Shown piece after piece: positions 36,001-50,438 of a stretch of DNA of 64,000 nt. Position 1 is the first letter of the stretch; each line of letters begins with the position of its first letter. Both the position numbers and the translations under genes were made by a program. The notes beneath the pieces were generated by a model. That model was not told the DNA's origin and did no database searches. It saw nothing but the letters and a program-made list of their open reading frames with translations. This DNA comes from Hoplostethus atlanticus. Its lineage: Eukaryota > Chordata > Actinopteri > Trachichthyiformes > Trachichthyidae. The DNA lies in NCBI GenBank assembly GCA_034670405.1, contig JAXDDX010000002.1, positions 2,698,001 to 2,762,000 on the forward strand. Direction: 5' to 3'.

Positions 36001-39000
36001 CATACAAGAACATTTCAGTTTGTTTGTATGAGCAGAGTGACCCTATGGTTTGTTAGTGTTATACTTGGAGTGGAGCTTTTTTACTTGGCTTGTGGTTGAG
36101 GAGAGGACTTCCCAGTGTTGGCAACACAGATGTGTGTTTTAAGTTTGCCTGGTTTTCCACTGCAGTCAATAGCCTTAGGCTGGTGTCACTGCACAGAGAT
36201 GGACCAATAGGTCTTGGAGAACTAATTCATGCTGAAATAAAATCATAATGGTGTCAGCATTTCTCCTGATATGTCTTATGCTTCACAGTGGTGTGCCTTA
36301 ATGGAAACTGACATGAAACATTGGTCTGTGCATTTGGTGATGTGAGTGTACTATGCACTTACATGGTGAGGTCAACAGGGGATTAATGTGTCAGTCTGTA
36401 GGGAAAGTAGTACTCCAGCACTATAGTAAAGAACAGCAAAAGAAAATGACTTTAAATAGACTTCCTGGAGGGTTTTGGTTTTTCACATCAAGTAGCCTAA
36501 AAATGTTGTAGCAGGGTGGAAAATGAACACCAGCAACCAGCCAACAGGGTGGTAACCAGCCACCCTGGATGTTCCTTTCTATTCTACTTTCCTTTCTAAT
36601 TCTAGTTGGCTGGTAAAATAGTAAAATTGTCTGTTGAATGTTAGAACTCACCAGCCACCGTGGCCTGTAGGAAAAACTGCATCCTACCTTGGTTGTTAGG
36701 TCAGCAAGGAGATAAAAACAATGTAATCTAATGTGAACTCATATTTCTGCTTGTTGCTAACTCATGGTTAAGGGCTGACAGAGTGAATTGTTTCAGTGCA
36801 ATTTATTTATAATAACATCTTTGCAGCCACAGTAATTTAGCTGCATTAGTCACTGCTGGTTGCTACAAGTAGCATTAGCACTTTGTGCAAAGCACAGTTT
36901 CCTATATTTTCTAAGTTACACCCTGGAGGAGGTTTTGTGCCCAACCCTTCCTTGTCATTTGATGGCATACTGAGATTGTGGATGAGATAGACAAGACAGT
37001 AGTCTCAGGGCTTACCTGTGAGATGCTGTTTGGGAAACGTGTTGTCATGGCTCAGGGTTTTACCCTCCCTTTTCTGCCCCTTCATCCATCTCACTCTTCA
37101 TCCTCTGTTTTGCTCCTCTTTCTATTCTTTTCTTTTTATAAAAGATGACCAGAGCATGAGAGTAGAACACATGCTGCCTTGGCATGCTGCAACAGTTATT
37201 CTAGTATATTGCTGTGTCTAATGCTTGATTAAGTGGCCAATTAGGACGTGTAGGATGTGAAATTTGCATATTCCACAGTATAATTTCTCACAACCAAATT
37301 GAAAACATAAATACTTCCCTTTGAACCGGAAAATTGGTTGGAGAAAGAGCAGATTATTTTTCCCTCAAGGATCATTTTTGTCACAAATTCATCCCTTGCG
37401 TCCCTCTCTTGCTATGCATCTTAATCTCTGTTTGATTCTTGGTGTACTATCAGCCACATGTTCGTGCCAAAGCTGTTGCTTCAGATATCAGCCCGTGGTC
37501 ATATTTTTTTATATCTTTACAAAAAGAAAATAAAGATGCTTAAAATCATTGCGGTTAAAGACTTTCAAATCTGCTTTAGCTGTTGTACTACAGCATAATC
37601 TGTGCAAAGCCATGGCTCTGCTCTCCCTAAACAGATTTGCTGTGTTTGGATGGTTCTCTGCTGAGGAACAACTCTCCTCCATTAGAGCTGTTTATCTAAG
37701 TGAGCATAGCCCACCCCCACACCATACTTGTCCCGTTCCTGTTGGAGGATTTTGGTAATCTGTGCATCGAAAGGTTAAAACCTTCCCAAGCTCTGCCAGA
37801 TTGCATCATATAATAGTAAATCTTCTCTGTTTCACACAGGCATTGTAGCCATGTTCTGGTTCTTGAGCATTTTAATAACCACTGGCTCTCCAACGTGATC
37901 ATTCCACTAACCTGAATGGGATCCCAATAATCTCCAGTTGGAAATAAATGGGAGCTGACCAAAAACGGAAATCCAAACCCCCCCACCCACTGAAAAATCA
38001 CATCCCCAATATATCATTTGTCTAGGAGAGGTTTTTTTTTTTTCTTCTCGTATGTGGGAATGAATGTCAGCATTATATTTTAGATGGCCAGCTTTGACAC
38101 CTATTCAGTGAAGAGGCTCTAAATCCAACCTATGGAATGCAATGTTATTTGGCAGATTTATTTAGCCTTTCTTTCCTGCATGGCTCCTCTCCAGTGGCTT
38201 TGAAAATGTCATCTGACAATCTGGAGCTGTCTGTTAGGAGGAGGACTAGGCTCCCTGGTGCCTGCAGCAGCTGATAGAGCCATCTCATTTGTTTTGTTCC
38301 ATCCTGATATGGTCAGCTTTGCTCTGCCTCGCACACACTTCTGAGGCCAGAAGCTCTACTCTGCGCCATGTGCTTTATGTCTGTACACCGCCTAGACCAC
38401 CATCTGCACTCACATCAACTTTAGAGCTCAGAACCTTGCCCGGTTCACCTGCTGAGAGGACATGTGCTCACTGCACAGGTTGATGAGGGTTTTTTTTGTG
38501 TGGAACGAGTCACTCTTTCTGGAAATGAGGGTGGTTTTGTTGGCAGCAAGTCTGTTGCATTGCCTGGATAAAAAAGTAGTGGGCCCACAGGCTTTTTCTG
38601 ATGTACCTGGTTATTCCTAATAGTTTGATGAAGCCAGACAGAACTGTGCACTAATGAGGCTTCCTATCGTGTCAGCCCAGAAAGAAAACTCCCCAACCCT
38701 CCCCACCTCCTACACAGCAAGCCAGTCCATAGGCTCTCTCCTGCAGCAAGTCTTTCCATCCGCTCATTAGGGCTTTCTTCAGTGAATTCCATGTTTTTCG
38801 CTCAAATTAATTCCTCTTGCCTTCTCCTCTCCTTTCTTTCCCTTCGGTTTTTCCATGTCTCCCTGCTAATTGTTTCCGTGTGTAATAGACTCCACAGTGC
38901 TTCGAAAACCTGCAGTAGCGGCAGAGCGCAGGCTATAAAAATATAAACGTTGGGAATTGGCTAGAGGCAGCAACCAGCTGCCTCTAGCCAATGACCGCTC

Positions 39001-42000
39001 AGCCTAGACACCATTCTGCCTCCTTGCCGAATGCAGGGTGATGCTATTACTGTTGGCTCAGTTTCAAAACATCATCCATGTTTTGAAATCGAGCTCCTGC
39101 TAAACTAAAAGTCAAGGCCACACGAAAGCTTGTGTCTATGCCACATTATGTCAGTTTGTTGGAAACACAATATTTTAGTTGATTCAGTTTTGGCGCAGTG
39201 ACACTAAACTGATGATTCCGCTCCTCTTTTATCCCCCACCACCTCCAGGGCATTTGGCGTATTCCAGTGGATGAGATTGATCGCCCGGGAAGTTTTGCAT
39301 CTCATATGAACCGATCCATCGTGCTCTTGCTGGAGGTGCTGTCTCAGCTCAAGGATCACGACACACTGCTGAAAGTCTCTTTCATGCTGCAGAGAACCCC
39401 TGACCAGGGAAAGTAAGGACCAACCTCTTAAGGTGCTGCTTTTAATTATATGTGTTTGTTCTATGACTTATTTTCTCTCTCTCTCTCTCTGTCTGTTTCT
39501 CTGTGCCTTGTAGGAAGTATTTACGAGATGTGGATCGCCAGGTTTTGGCCAAGAGAGCATTTTTCCTAACTGTAAAAGTCCTGGAGGACAATCTGAACAG
39601 TCTCACTGGGGTAAGGACGCAGAACTCAATGTATACACTCTTAAGAACTGAGAGCAGCTCTGTGTTTTAGACTCCTGGCATGCACCCACCCTGTGTTGTG
39701 ACAGGTTCTGTTCTCTCTCAGGTGTCCGAGCAGCCTTCCAAAGCGCCTGCGCCCTCCATGGGGGAGATGACCACAACAGACACATCTAACAGGCCCAGTG
39801 CAGAGGACAGCAAACATGCGCTGCCTAAGAAGCCTGGACTTACGGAGGGAACCTGTGCCACAGGCCCTGACACAGGACCCAGGGAGATCTCCCAGGCACA
39901 GCTAATCCCAGCCCTGCAGGCCACAGACAAGGGTGATAAGGCTCAGGAGCTCCAGTCTGGGAAGGTGGAGGCTGCTGGGAATGAGGGGCTCAGAGCAGGG
40001 CCAGAGGAACCCATGGAGTTGGACACAGGCCACTGGAGGAGGCCCTCTACTACTACAGATTCTCAGGGCAGCCAAGCGGAGGCTGAGGCCCCCAGGAGTG
40101 CCATGGAACCTGGGGAGAAAGTGGCTGAGAGCAGTCGGACACCAGAGCTGTCTCTGGAGGAGCTCAGTATCAGCTTCAGGCAGCAGCAGCAGCAGCTTCA
40201 GGCCCCAGCACCCAAGGGCACAGTGACAGCCAGCGGGACTGATCAGGGGTTGTTGCGAAAGCCCAACAGGAAAAGAAAGCTTCTAGAGGATGTGGAATCA
40301 GGCAAAACCCTGTTGCTTGATGCCTACAGGGTGTGGCAGCAAGGCCAGAAAGTCATGACTTACGACCTGGGGACGCATTGAAAAGATCATGTCAGAGACT
40401 TACATGCTCATAAAACAGGTATACCTCTTCAAGTTGTATATGGTTTCTCTGGAGTGCATATATCAGGCGTAGAGACACACATGCACGCACACACCTACAT
40501 ATACAGAAGCTTATTAAATGCTGAGAACATTTTTCATTATTATTCTGCATTGTTATGCATGCTTGATATGAACACTCCTAAACTATTTGTTTGGGAAACC
40601 CCTCTCCAAACTCAATTAGTAACACAACCCCCATGGCAGAGTAGAGACTTTCTCTGCCTCATTCAGTTATTAAACACTGCTGCAAACTAGTCTTATAGAG
40701 CACAGCTGTATTATTACTCACAGTAAACCAACATCAAGCTATGTGCACTGCTGTTACAACAGATTACTGACTTTGAACTGAGAAATGATTCAGATATGTA
40801 GCCCCATTGTGTAGCTTAATTTTTAAGAATAGCTTGAAAGTCTTGTTTTTGGTGACCCTGTAAGACAGGGATGTCAAACCGTGTGCCATGGAGGGCCGAG
40901 AGTATGCAGGTTTTCATTCCAACCGAACACTACACCAGGTGATTTCACTGATTAGTCCCTCCTCTCTGGTTGAAGGTGTGGTAATCAGTGAAATCACCTG
41001 CTGTATTCTTGGGTTGGAACGAAAACCTGCATACTCTCGGCCCTCCATGGCACATGGTTTGACACCCCTGCTGCAAGAGCTTATCTCTCAATGAGTCAGC
41101 ACAGGGCTGCAGAGTGCCAACATTTGGTTTTATTTTAGGACTTTTCTTCAGGTGGTTCTACGTAGCACTTTATTTGGTCACACCTGGGCCAGTGGCCACT
41201 CTACAAATTAAATTCATTATCCACTCTGTTCATGTCACATGCCCCATAGCATCCAGCCCAATGATCCCGCTTGGTGGGTTATCAGGTTTTATGTAGGCCA
41301 TGTCATGAATGCAGTTTAGCAAGATCACACATGCAAGCAGGCTTCCCGCTGGTCGTGGAATTCCTGGAATATTATGGCATTTAGAGAGGTGTATGCCAGA
41401 AAATCAAGGAATTTTACAAATGGGTCACTTTACATGAATGAAAAGCACATCATGTATTTTGCAACTTGTCTCACATTCATTGCAATAGCATTGCATTGTG
41501 GTTTTCAGCTGTTTATATTTATAAATTGTATGGCCACTGTAGTTGCAAGCCCAGACTGCTGAGCTGAAAAACAACATTAGCAAACCAGGCAGGGCCAAAC
41601 TTCTTAGATTATGGAAGTGCTCTAGCTTGAAAAATCATGGAAACAGTGAAAACCCTGTGTGACCTGGTATTTGCTGCATACTATGTATTCAAGAAGGGGA
41701 CAAGAAATCCTCTCTGACACTCAGGTTTCACTGAAACCACTGAGGAGCAGGTACCTAAAGTATCCTGGAACAGATTTTAGGAGGATACTAGGTATACCAA
41801 TATCATAGAAAAACTATAAGACCCTATAGTAATATATTATAAGAATACCATAGCAGATTAGAAAATAGCAATAAGTAGGATTAGGAGGAGCCGGGGAGCA
41901 CAGACGTTCCTATAGGAATATTATAGGAATATTATAATGGTTTTTCCTCATGAATTACTACAAAAATGCTACAAAATTGCCTTATGTTCAACAATATTTT

Positions 42001-45000
42001 CCTCATTATTATATTATATTATATTATATTATATTATAGTGCATACAGCCTTTTAGGAGGTATGGATACAACGTATTCAAGAAAGGGACAAGAAATCTAT
42101 GATAAATTTAGCCCAGAGAAACAGACTGGTATACCATGCAAAGGACCTGGTTCCTTTCACTGATTTGATTTAGTGTATTAGGTTTAAATTAAAGGATCCA
42201 TTGCCTTTGCATGGATCGAGTATCCAGCCAAAGGTCCAGTTGTAACAGTAGTTCTGTTCTATTGGGGTTGCATCGTAATTCATTTGGGCAATAAGCTCAG
42301 AGCTGTTGCCTGATCACTTTCTTATCTGGCTGCTGTACATTTTCTGTGGTTCTGCTGCTTTTCATCAGTACTTTCTTCTATCCGTCTATGTAGAAACAGG
42401 TTTATTTGTAGGCTATCTATAACTATCTTATCTGTACTTTTTTGGCTATCATGAGAGAAGCTGACATTTCAGTCATTTTTGCTAACATTATACCTGTCAA
42501 GTTACAAAGCTAGTGTGTGCTGTAGCTAGCTAGCCAATGTTAGCTAACTATAACAGAGGGGAGTAACATGCCTTTTAAGTTCTATTATAGTAATACACTA
42601 TTGAGTGTGCATTTCTCAAGCTTACTACCTCTGTCCCACTCACCTACTCTCTGGGATTAGCTGCTCTGACCTGAGGTCAGTTGTGTAGTGCTGCTGCCTG
42701 CATGCTCTTCATTATGTCTCTCAGTGCCGCGCCCGATCTGGTGGTGGCAGCTCTCTCTCCCTCTCCTTCCCCCTCTCCCTCTCTCTCTTTCCCTCCCCCT
42801 CCCCCTCTCCTTATGTGTTGCAATTCTCTCTAAATGGGTTGGGTAGCCTTAGCCTTGGTAATGTAAAAAATTACAGTGACTGGCTTTGGGGATGTGTTTT
42901 TCCCTTTAGGTAGTGAATCATTTTGGCAGTGTCCAGACATTCTTGTCCCCCTAGAAAGCCTTTGGAATGGTGATGCTCTCTAGTTAATGTAATAAGCTGT
43001 GACGCCGGTGCCACAAAGTGAAAAGGCTTTGTGGCATAGTACCATCTTAGTGACATAAATCAGTTTGGAGCGCTGTGTCATAAGATGTTATTCAGATTTT
43101 CACAATGATGCATATTGCATCATTATCTTTCATTATCTATTAAACTTCAAACACTGTTATATTGTCAATATGTTTAATTTCTCCTGTGTATGATCTGATA
43201 TAGAAGGGATGACCTTTTGTACTTCTCCAGAACAAGCCTCCCATAGGGGTTTCAGTGTTTAGAAGTTACTCCAACTATAGCGCTTGCTATGGCATTGATG
43301 GTGTCGTTACAGAGCAGCACACCCGCTTCTATAGCCACATTGAGCTGCTGATCAATGTTGACCCTAGGGAAGTTGCCCTGTCATTGGCTATGTGTCATGC
43401 CAGAAAGCTGCAGCTGTAGTGGGAGGTAACAGAAAGGGACTAGGGAGAGTAGAGGAGGAGAGAACAGAAGAAAGCAGACGAGAAAGGCCAGCTACTGTAG
43501 CTGTCGTCCTATTTAGCTGCGTTCGTCCAGTTGCTATCATTCTTCCTGTTAACTTTAACGGGTAATAGAGAGAACATTTTCTCAGACACACCTAGGTGAG
43601 AAAGATTAGCATTAGTGCAGCTTTCTGAGTTTTGCATTTAATTTGTTGTCCGGTAGTGTCTTATGATTGGGCACCTTCTTCCACAAACTGCAGATTTTTC
43701 TTTCAGTCGGTTTTATGGTCTGGCCTGGCCTGCTGCATGTAGGTAGACTTTACTCCTATACCATACCATGCCAGGCATCTTGCTATTTTTTGTCAATAAG
43801 AATAGAATTCCTGCATCTTTTGCTTCATTTTCAAGGGTACTAATCTTTCGATGTCCCACTAAAGCTATGGCACAGACGGATCATTGTCTCACATCAGAAA
43901 GTATTTTCACCTTGATAAGTGAAGGATAAAGACGGCTTGCCCATACGGAAGCTCAGCCACACATCATCATGCTAACAGCCCTTCCACATCTCCCAGCCCC
44001 GAGCATGGCCTCAGAATGTGTTAAAATGACAGCTCCTGGGTGTTATCAAACGCCGTCTGTTAATGACCACGTAGCAGCTCCTCCACCATCTCGGAAAAGC
44101 CATGTTGGTCTCCCAAATCCTCTCCGAGGTTTCTCCGGCTCCAGCCTGTTACAGCATATCAGTTCCACTTCCATTCCATTATGAAAAGAGAATCAGGTTT
44201 TATAAAAGGCCATTACAGTCCAATACACCAAAATGCAACCGACTATATGTCCTGTGACATTCCTGGGAGCTTAAGGGAATGATTTATTTTTGTACCGGTA
44301 CATGGTAGAGGTGTCTTTTTAATTGGCTGTATTCAAACATTATTCATTATGTGATATTGATGTCACCACTGGCGAGTGAGTGTGGTTTGACATGGCAGGT
44401 TTGCCGGGGGGGGGGGCATGAACTCAAAACAGAGGGCTGTCCTCTGTCATACATTGGAGCCTGACTCAGTCCATTTGACAGTTGCATAATTTGAAAAATA
44501 GCCGAATGGGGCTCCTGTGAAATCCCTCTCTGTGGGAACCACTGAACCACTGCATAGAGCAGGCTGCTTGAGGCAAAGTAATGGCTGTGTGAACAAGAGT
44601 ACTACTCCGTGTATGATGTTCTGCTGCAGCTAACCTCCCTAACTCCCACACACCACCACACATCTATTGGCTGTACCGGGCCCTAATGAGAGCCTTTCTC
44701 TGCTGGTGCTACGATCAGTCATTTGCAGACGCAGAAGAGATCCTACTGTTTCTGTCACAGGCAGAATCAGAGATTGCAGGAGTTTGTGTTGTTGGCATTG
44801 GTGCAAAGAAAATATTGACATACTAGCACAGATGGTATATTTACAACTGGACCACCCTTGCAATGTAAAGGGATATGACAGATTGTAGGCTACACGTATT
44901 ACTCCACAAATACGCCTTTAACCTTGAACATCTACGTATATTCAAGCATGACACAGTATTTTTGCAGCTGTAGAGAAAACGAGAATGCAGTAGTGATCTG

Positions 45001-48000
45001 GTCCAGTTTACCATGAGGTAGTTATCCTGAATAGATTGATATGCTTGACTGCTCTCACCTTCAGCCCTAACGTCTTCATTCTGTCTATTCTCTGGTTTCT
45101 CAGGTCGATGAGGATGTAGCTTTGGACCAAGCTGTGAAGTTCTGCCAGATACAGTTGGCCACTTCTGCCCAAAGACAGGTAAAAGATTGTAACTCTACAT
45201 GCTCCCCTGCTTTCTTTCTCTGCCTCCACAGCTCAGCGGTGTAGTGTAGCTGCATACTGTAGTGTACATTTATGTGGAAAGATAAATGTGCATGCAAATT
45301 CCTTTTCTGGTTCCGTTCAGAAGGAGTTTATTCAAGTGCCAGCAGCCAAGGTAATGGCTAGTTCAACCCCAGACATATTTTTCATCTCTTGACTGGACAG
45401 GTCTTCCTCAGCAGGCTCCCATGGAGCAAGGCTTTAAGAGAAGCTACTCAAAAGATGTTTATGCAAGGTGAAGACAGCTCACAAAGCAAACAGAAACTTC
45501 AAGTTGGCTCTGATACTTAGCAACAGGATTTAGTCAATGACTGTCAGCATCATCCATTACTTTTTACATAGTCTTTATCCAAACTGCAGAAGCAAATATT
45601 CAGTGTGATGGAATGTAATCAATACTTTTTGTTCATGATTTATTATAACAATTTGTTTTATTGCAATAGGTGAACGTTTATAAAGGATAGCAGTGCTTGT
45701 TGTTTTTGTGCTGGGTTTCCATTACCTTGATTATGGACTCAGCTGGGATCAGGAGCCCTAGTTATAGACCTCAGTAGTGCCATAGAATGGCAGCGTCAGC
45801 ATTGTCCCCGCAATCTAGATATTAATTTTAGATTACTGAACCCGTGATTAAAAGTGTTTTAATTACTCCTGCAGCTTGGAGCTATTTGGCTGCATCGTTG
45901 TCAAGAGTTGTATCTGACAGGCTTGACTATGATGTCTGCTGTCTACTCCACATGTTTTAGTTTGCCTTTTTTGGGTGCAGTTGGCGCCAGACACCTAAAG
46001 TATGGCTCTGTTAGCAGAATAGCAGATGCCTAGCTTTTTTCTATTTGGTCTATTTGGTGTACAAGATGGGTGGGGTTTACCACATCGGAGAATACAATCC
46101 AAAAGGTTTAGACAGGGGAAAGAACTGGAATCTGTTATTGACTTTCCTGGCACTATCTGAATTGTTGTGACGTGGTAAATCACCCAACTGGCAATCCAAG
46201 TAGGTTAAAATAAACAGGTCTGCCATTTATCTCATAATATTGTTCATTTATGGACAGATGTTATGTTGTACCATAAATGTGGGGAATTAACCATTCGGCA
46301 TGTGTAGCAAAGTTGTGCTAAACTGATGAGTAACTGGGTAATTCCCAGACTTATTCAACTCTTCTCTGCTCCAACCTGCCAGTGCTAAATATAGCCCCAA
46401 AGCGTGGTGTGAATGTTCCCTGTTGTCCTCTCTAGCCCCACTCAGTAGTTGCCAAACTTGTTATTGGTTTCAGCTGAGTATTGCTATGCATGTTGTGTGT
46501 AATTTACACATGAAAGGCAAACCACCCATAATTACCAAGTGAAGACATCAGGTTAAAGCATCTGAATCCATTAAAACGAGGATGTGCCTGATTGCATTGA
46601 TAAAAGCTAATGGGAAACGTCCTGTTAGAATTCACTGAGTAAGCTAGTGCTAAACCAGTAATGACCACAGAGCTTTGTCTTAGTACTCATATTCCCTATC
46701 GAATCATTAGCTGCTCTGCCTCATCCTCTGTTGCTGATTCCCCCTTCCTCCCCTCCCATCCTCCTTCCCACACAGTCATCAAGGGTCTCTCTGCCCACAT
46801 CTCGTTGTCACGGTGATGTTCCCTCAACCTCAGGCTTGTGAAAAGTAGCTGTGGGCAAAATAAATCTAATTTTTCCCAGTTGAGTGATCATTTAATTTTA
46901 GTTTTCTTTAATGGTTCTTTTCATTCACTTCATTTGTTTGTCTACTTATTGTTGAAGCATATATACTTGGCATACAACTCACACAACAAGGTTGCATCCA
47001 GACAAGGCTCTGAGACTTTTGTTAAACGTATTAAACACAAGGATGGAACCTGATTCTACTAAAACCGTTCTGTTATGTGGGCAGTTTGCAGATCAGTTTC
47101 CAGTTTTTTGAGTATTTACATCTATACTTAAATGTAGACAGAATATTTTACCTGCACTGTGATTTTCATGCCAGGTGTAAGTGCCACAGTAGCTTGGAAA
47201 AATCAGATTCTGTTTTCCTGATTGTGTTTGTCGGTGGTATTAACTAGACACACTCCAGGTATATATATGAACTGGGAACTTAATACCAGGTGTAAATGGG
47301 GGCATTGCTGACTGGATTCAGATTATCATAAATTGCATGTGGTCAGTTGCGTTCTATTATGACCAGGATACACATGAAAAATGGCTGTTTTTGTGTGATT
47401 ATTGTGCCCCCACAAGTGCAGAGCGAGGTCTAACTGTACGTTGCTGAGTCAGAAAATCGTCTGCGTTGTACTCTCTCTGTTTTCATCCATATTATTTGCT
47501 CCCTCAGTTTCCCCGATATCTTGTCAGAAAAGCACATTAAGGTTGAATGACCTGTGCTCTTCATCATCGCCACGCCGTGGACCTTCAGAATCTGCTGATA
47601 ATGGATTGAATTTTGCTGATTGATTTTTTTTTAATTTGATAATCCTTCTTTTGCTCATGTAATCTCTTTGGGAGATGGAGTGGTCTTTCATGTGCACTGC
47701 TAGCCCTAGAATCATTGAGCCTCCTCAGTGAGAGGCGATGGAGTCACCTCACCGCAACACTCCACTGCCACCCGTTTTATCAGCAGGCTTAGCCACGGAA
47801 GAATATTGAGCTTTACATATGGAAGAATAGGGAGATCTAAGGAGCTCCGTCATCAGTCTTATTTGGGGAGGCAATTTAATTAAAATGTTCGTTTGGCCGG
47901 TCTTTTCACTTGCATTGGATGGATGACCAAAATCATAGATGACATCCACAGTAGCACTAATCTGATTTAAAGCCCCATCTTGGTAATTGCAGAGAACTGT

Positions 48001-50368
48001 TGTTTGATTCAGGTTTTCGGACCTCAGTTTTACCACACAGTGAACGCTCATGGAACTTACAGACCGACAACATATAATCTGCTGCAGTGTACAGGTACAG
48101 TGTTTCCTAATGCACAGGGTCTAACTGACTTGTTCGTGGCTGTGTTGCCGATGTTTAATTCATGAGATGCGAACCATCAAAGCGTGCTGTGGAACGATGT
48201 GTGCAGGCTTGTAGCTGCCGTGCTGGTCTGGGTTGAGCTGGGGGATCTGATGCTGTCTAAGGTTTTGGAAGGCTGCTCTGTTTGTTTGATTGTCTGTGCT
48301 CTGCTGTGTGAATCCCTTGGGGAGATTCATGATACACAGCTCTGACTCAGAACATGATTTTACTTCAAATCCCAGCAGTGGAATCCTGGGAAAATGGCAA
48401 GAGAGCTCCGTTATTGCCAAATGATCTTGTGCTAACGTATTTGTTAAAGCGTACTTCTCGGCTTCTACATGACAGTAGTAGCCTATAGCCTTCAACATTG
48501 CATAGGGGTGTCTGACAAAACGATAGCACATTCAATCATTTTGCTGCAGTCATGGTTAGAAGCACTCTATGTGACATGTATGAATCCATATTTATTATAT
48601 TGTCATTTGCGTCACTTTATGGTGTGAATTTGAATTAGTCTAATAATTACATAATTATTAGACAAAATAATTTCTTGGTGTGAATTTTTCTGTGTAATTA
48701 TTGCAGTAGCATAATTCTATATACTACACTCTGATGCAGTCAAGTGTATGTAGTCTACAAAGCTATCTTTTACTGAATTTTAATTATTTACTATTTCTTT
48801 AGCTACTTTTTAAAGTTGTACACTTTTCATACATACAACCGAAGAACTGTTTAGACCTACTTCAACTTTCATCCATTTTTTTTTCATCCAAGGGAAAACT
48901 GTTGCCATGACAGCAGCTGTGGGAGCCGGGCGGCTCTTGTCACAGGTTGTTTGTGCAGCTCTTGTGTTTATGAATGGTCCTCAAAAGGACACCCGGGAAA
49001 GTGGCGCAGTGGGATGTAGTGTGGTCTAGAGCTGTGCTCCTTGCCACTGGTCCACACAGGTAGTAAGCCTCTGAGCCCCTAGGACAGACGGACATTGCCT
49101 CTAGCATAAAGAGCCAAGACTAATATTGGTGATGCAAAAGATTCTGCCTCGAGGGAAGAGGATGTGCACTTGTCGTTGTTCTACCTGAACAGGGGACGGT
49201 TGGCACTGCAGATGGATTCCCAAGGTCAGTCACACCTCTTCACGACTACTGCTCTTTCTCTGTCTCCACTAGTCTGCCGGCGATGCCCCGACCACACCTA
49301 AGTACTCCAAGGAGCACCGCGACATCTTCTTCCCCGCCTCGCTGGCAACACCAGTCCTGCTCAGCCACACCACCTGCCACCCGCTGTCCACCCAGGACGG
49401 CCAAGCCAAAGCGGTGTACGAGCCCATGGGCAAGTTGTCCAGACCACCAGCCTCGAGCTTCCACGATCAGCCACAGCACAAGAGAGCAGCCTGCTACCCC
49501 TCTGCAGCCATGGCCTTCCAACCACACACAGGTACATTTGCCCCACTCCTGCCATAGACCAGTTGGCTGTTTTAGTTGTTTACCATGGTGCAATGGTGCA
49601 ATGCACAAACAACACGTGACCATCAGTTATTACACTTTATGTTATTGGAAATTTTTTAGAGAACTGCTTTCTTTGTTAGAATTGAGGTTGTAAAACAAAG
49701 TTGTAAAGCAAGCTTGATAAGGATGTGAGCCTTTGAGGGTGCTAGTGCAGCTAGCAGGTTCTGCCTTGCTCTTAGTCTAAATGACCAGCAGGGGGCACCT
49801 GTGACCTTTCACAGCTCAGTTACATAAACTCTAGAGCCTGACCTGGTTTAATTTTGCCTTTTGGGTTTTGATAGTCCCCCAATTAAGAGTTTTAGAAAGC
49901 TGTGTTGTCCAGATTGTGAATTTTTTTGTTCATGCCTGTATGAGCTACTGGAGGGGTTTGGAATAATCATTGTTTGATGCTTATAATGAATATTCTGGTG
50001 GTAGAAGAAGAAGAAGAAGAACACTTTATTAATCCACATGATGACACACACACACAGCATGCACAAAGTGGTGACCGCCAAACACACACGTATGCAGGGA
50101 GGGTGGCTGCGGAAATTAGTCCTCTGCATTTAACCCATCCTTTACGCTGCCCCTCCAGGGACAGCCAGGAGCAGTGGGCTCTTGAACGTAATGAAAAGTC
50201 TGTGCTTTGTCTAACGTTATCAAAAATACAAATTTAATGAGTCTATCAACACTGGCCGAATATCGGTGGTTTGTTTGCTTGGATTTTTATTTCTCAAGAG
50301 GTCCTTCAGTTATTAAAGTTTGAAGACCTATGAAGATTGTGCAAACACATATGCACAGCCATGTGTCA

Positions 50369-50438
<70 letters not shown>

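Larger units (their letters stand above)
40419..45103. other. cabin1 intron 32
   Basis: A 4.7-kb intron. Besides the repeats listed separately it has a CT/CCCT-rich tract at about 42750-42812 and a G run near 44405-44416. No exon or gene is recognised. Confidence 0.6.

Noticed and set aside
40379-40381. TGA in cabin1 exon 32 as a genuine C-terminus or a selenocysteine codon
   Set aside because: The following in-frame sequence does not continue the protein. The expected continuation is in the next frame and the downstream exons keep conserved coding sequence.
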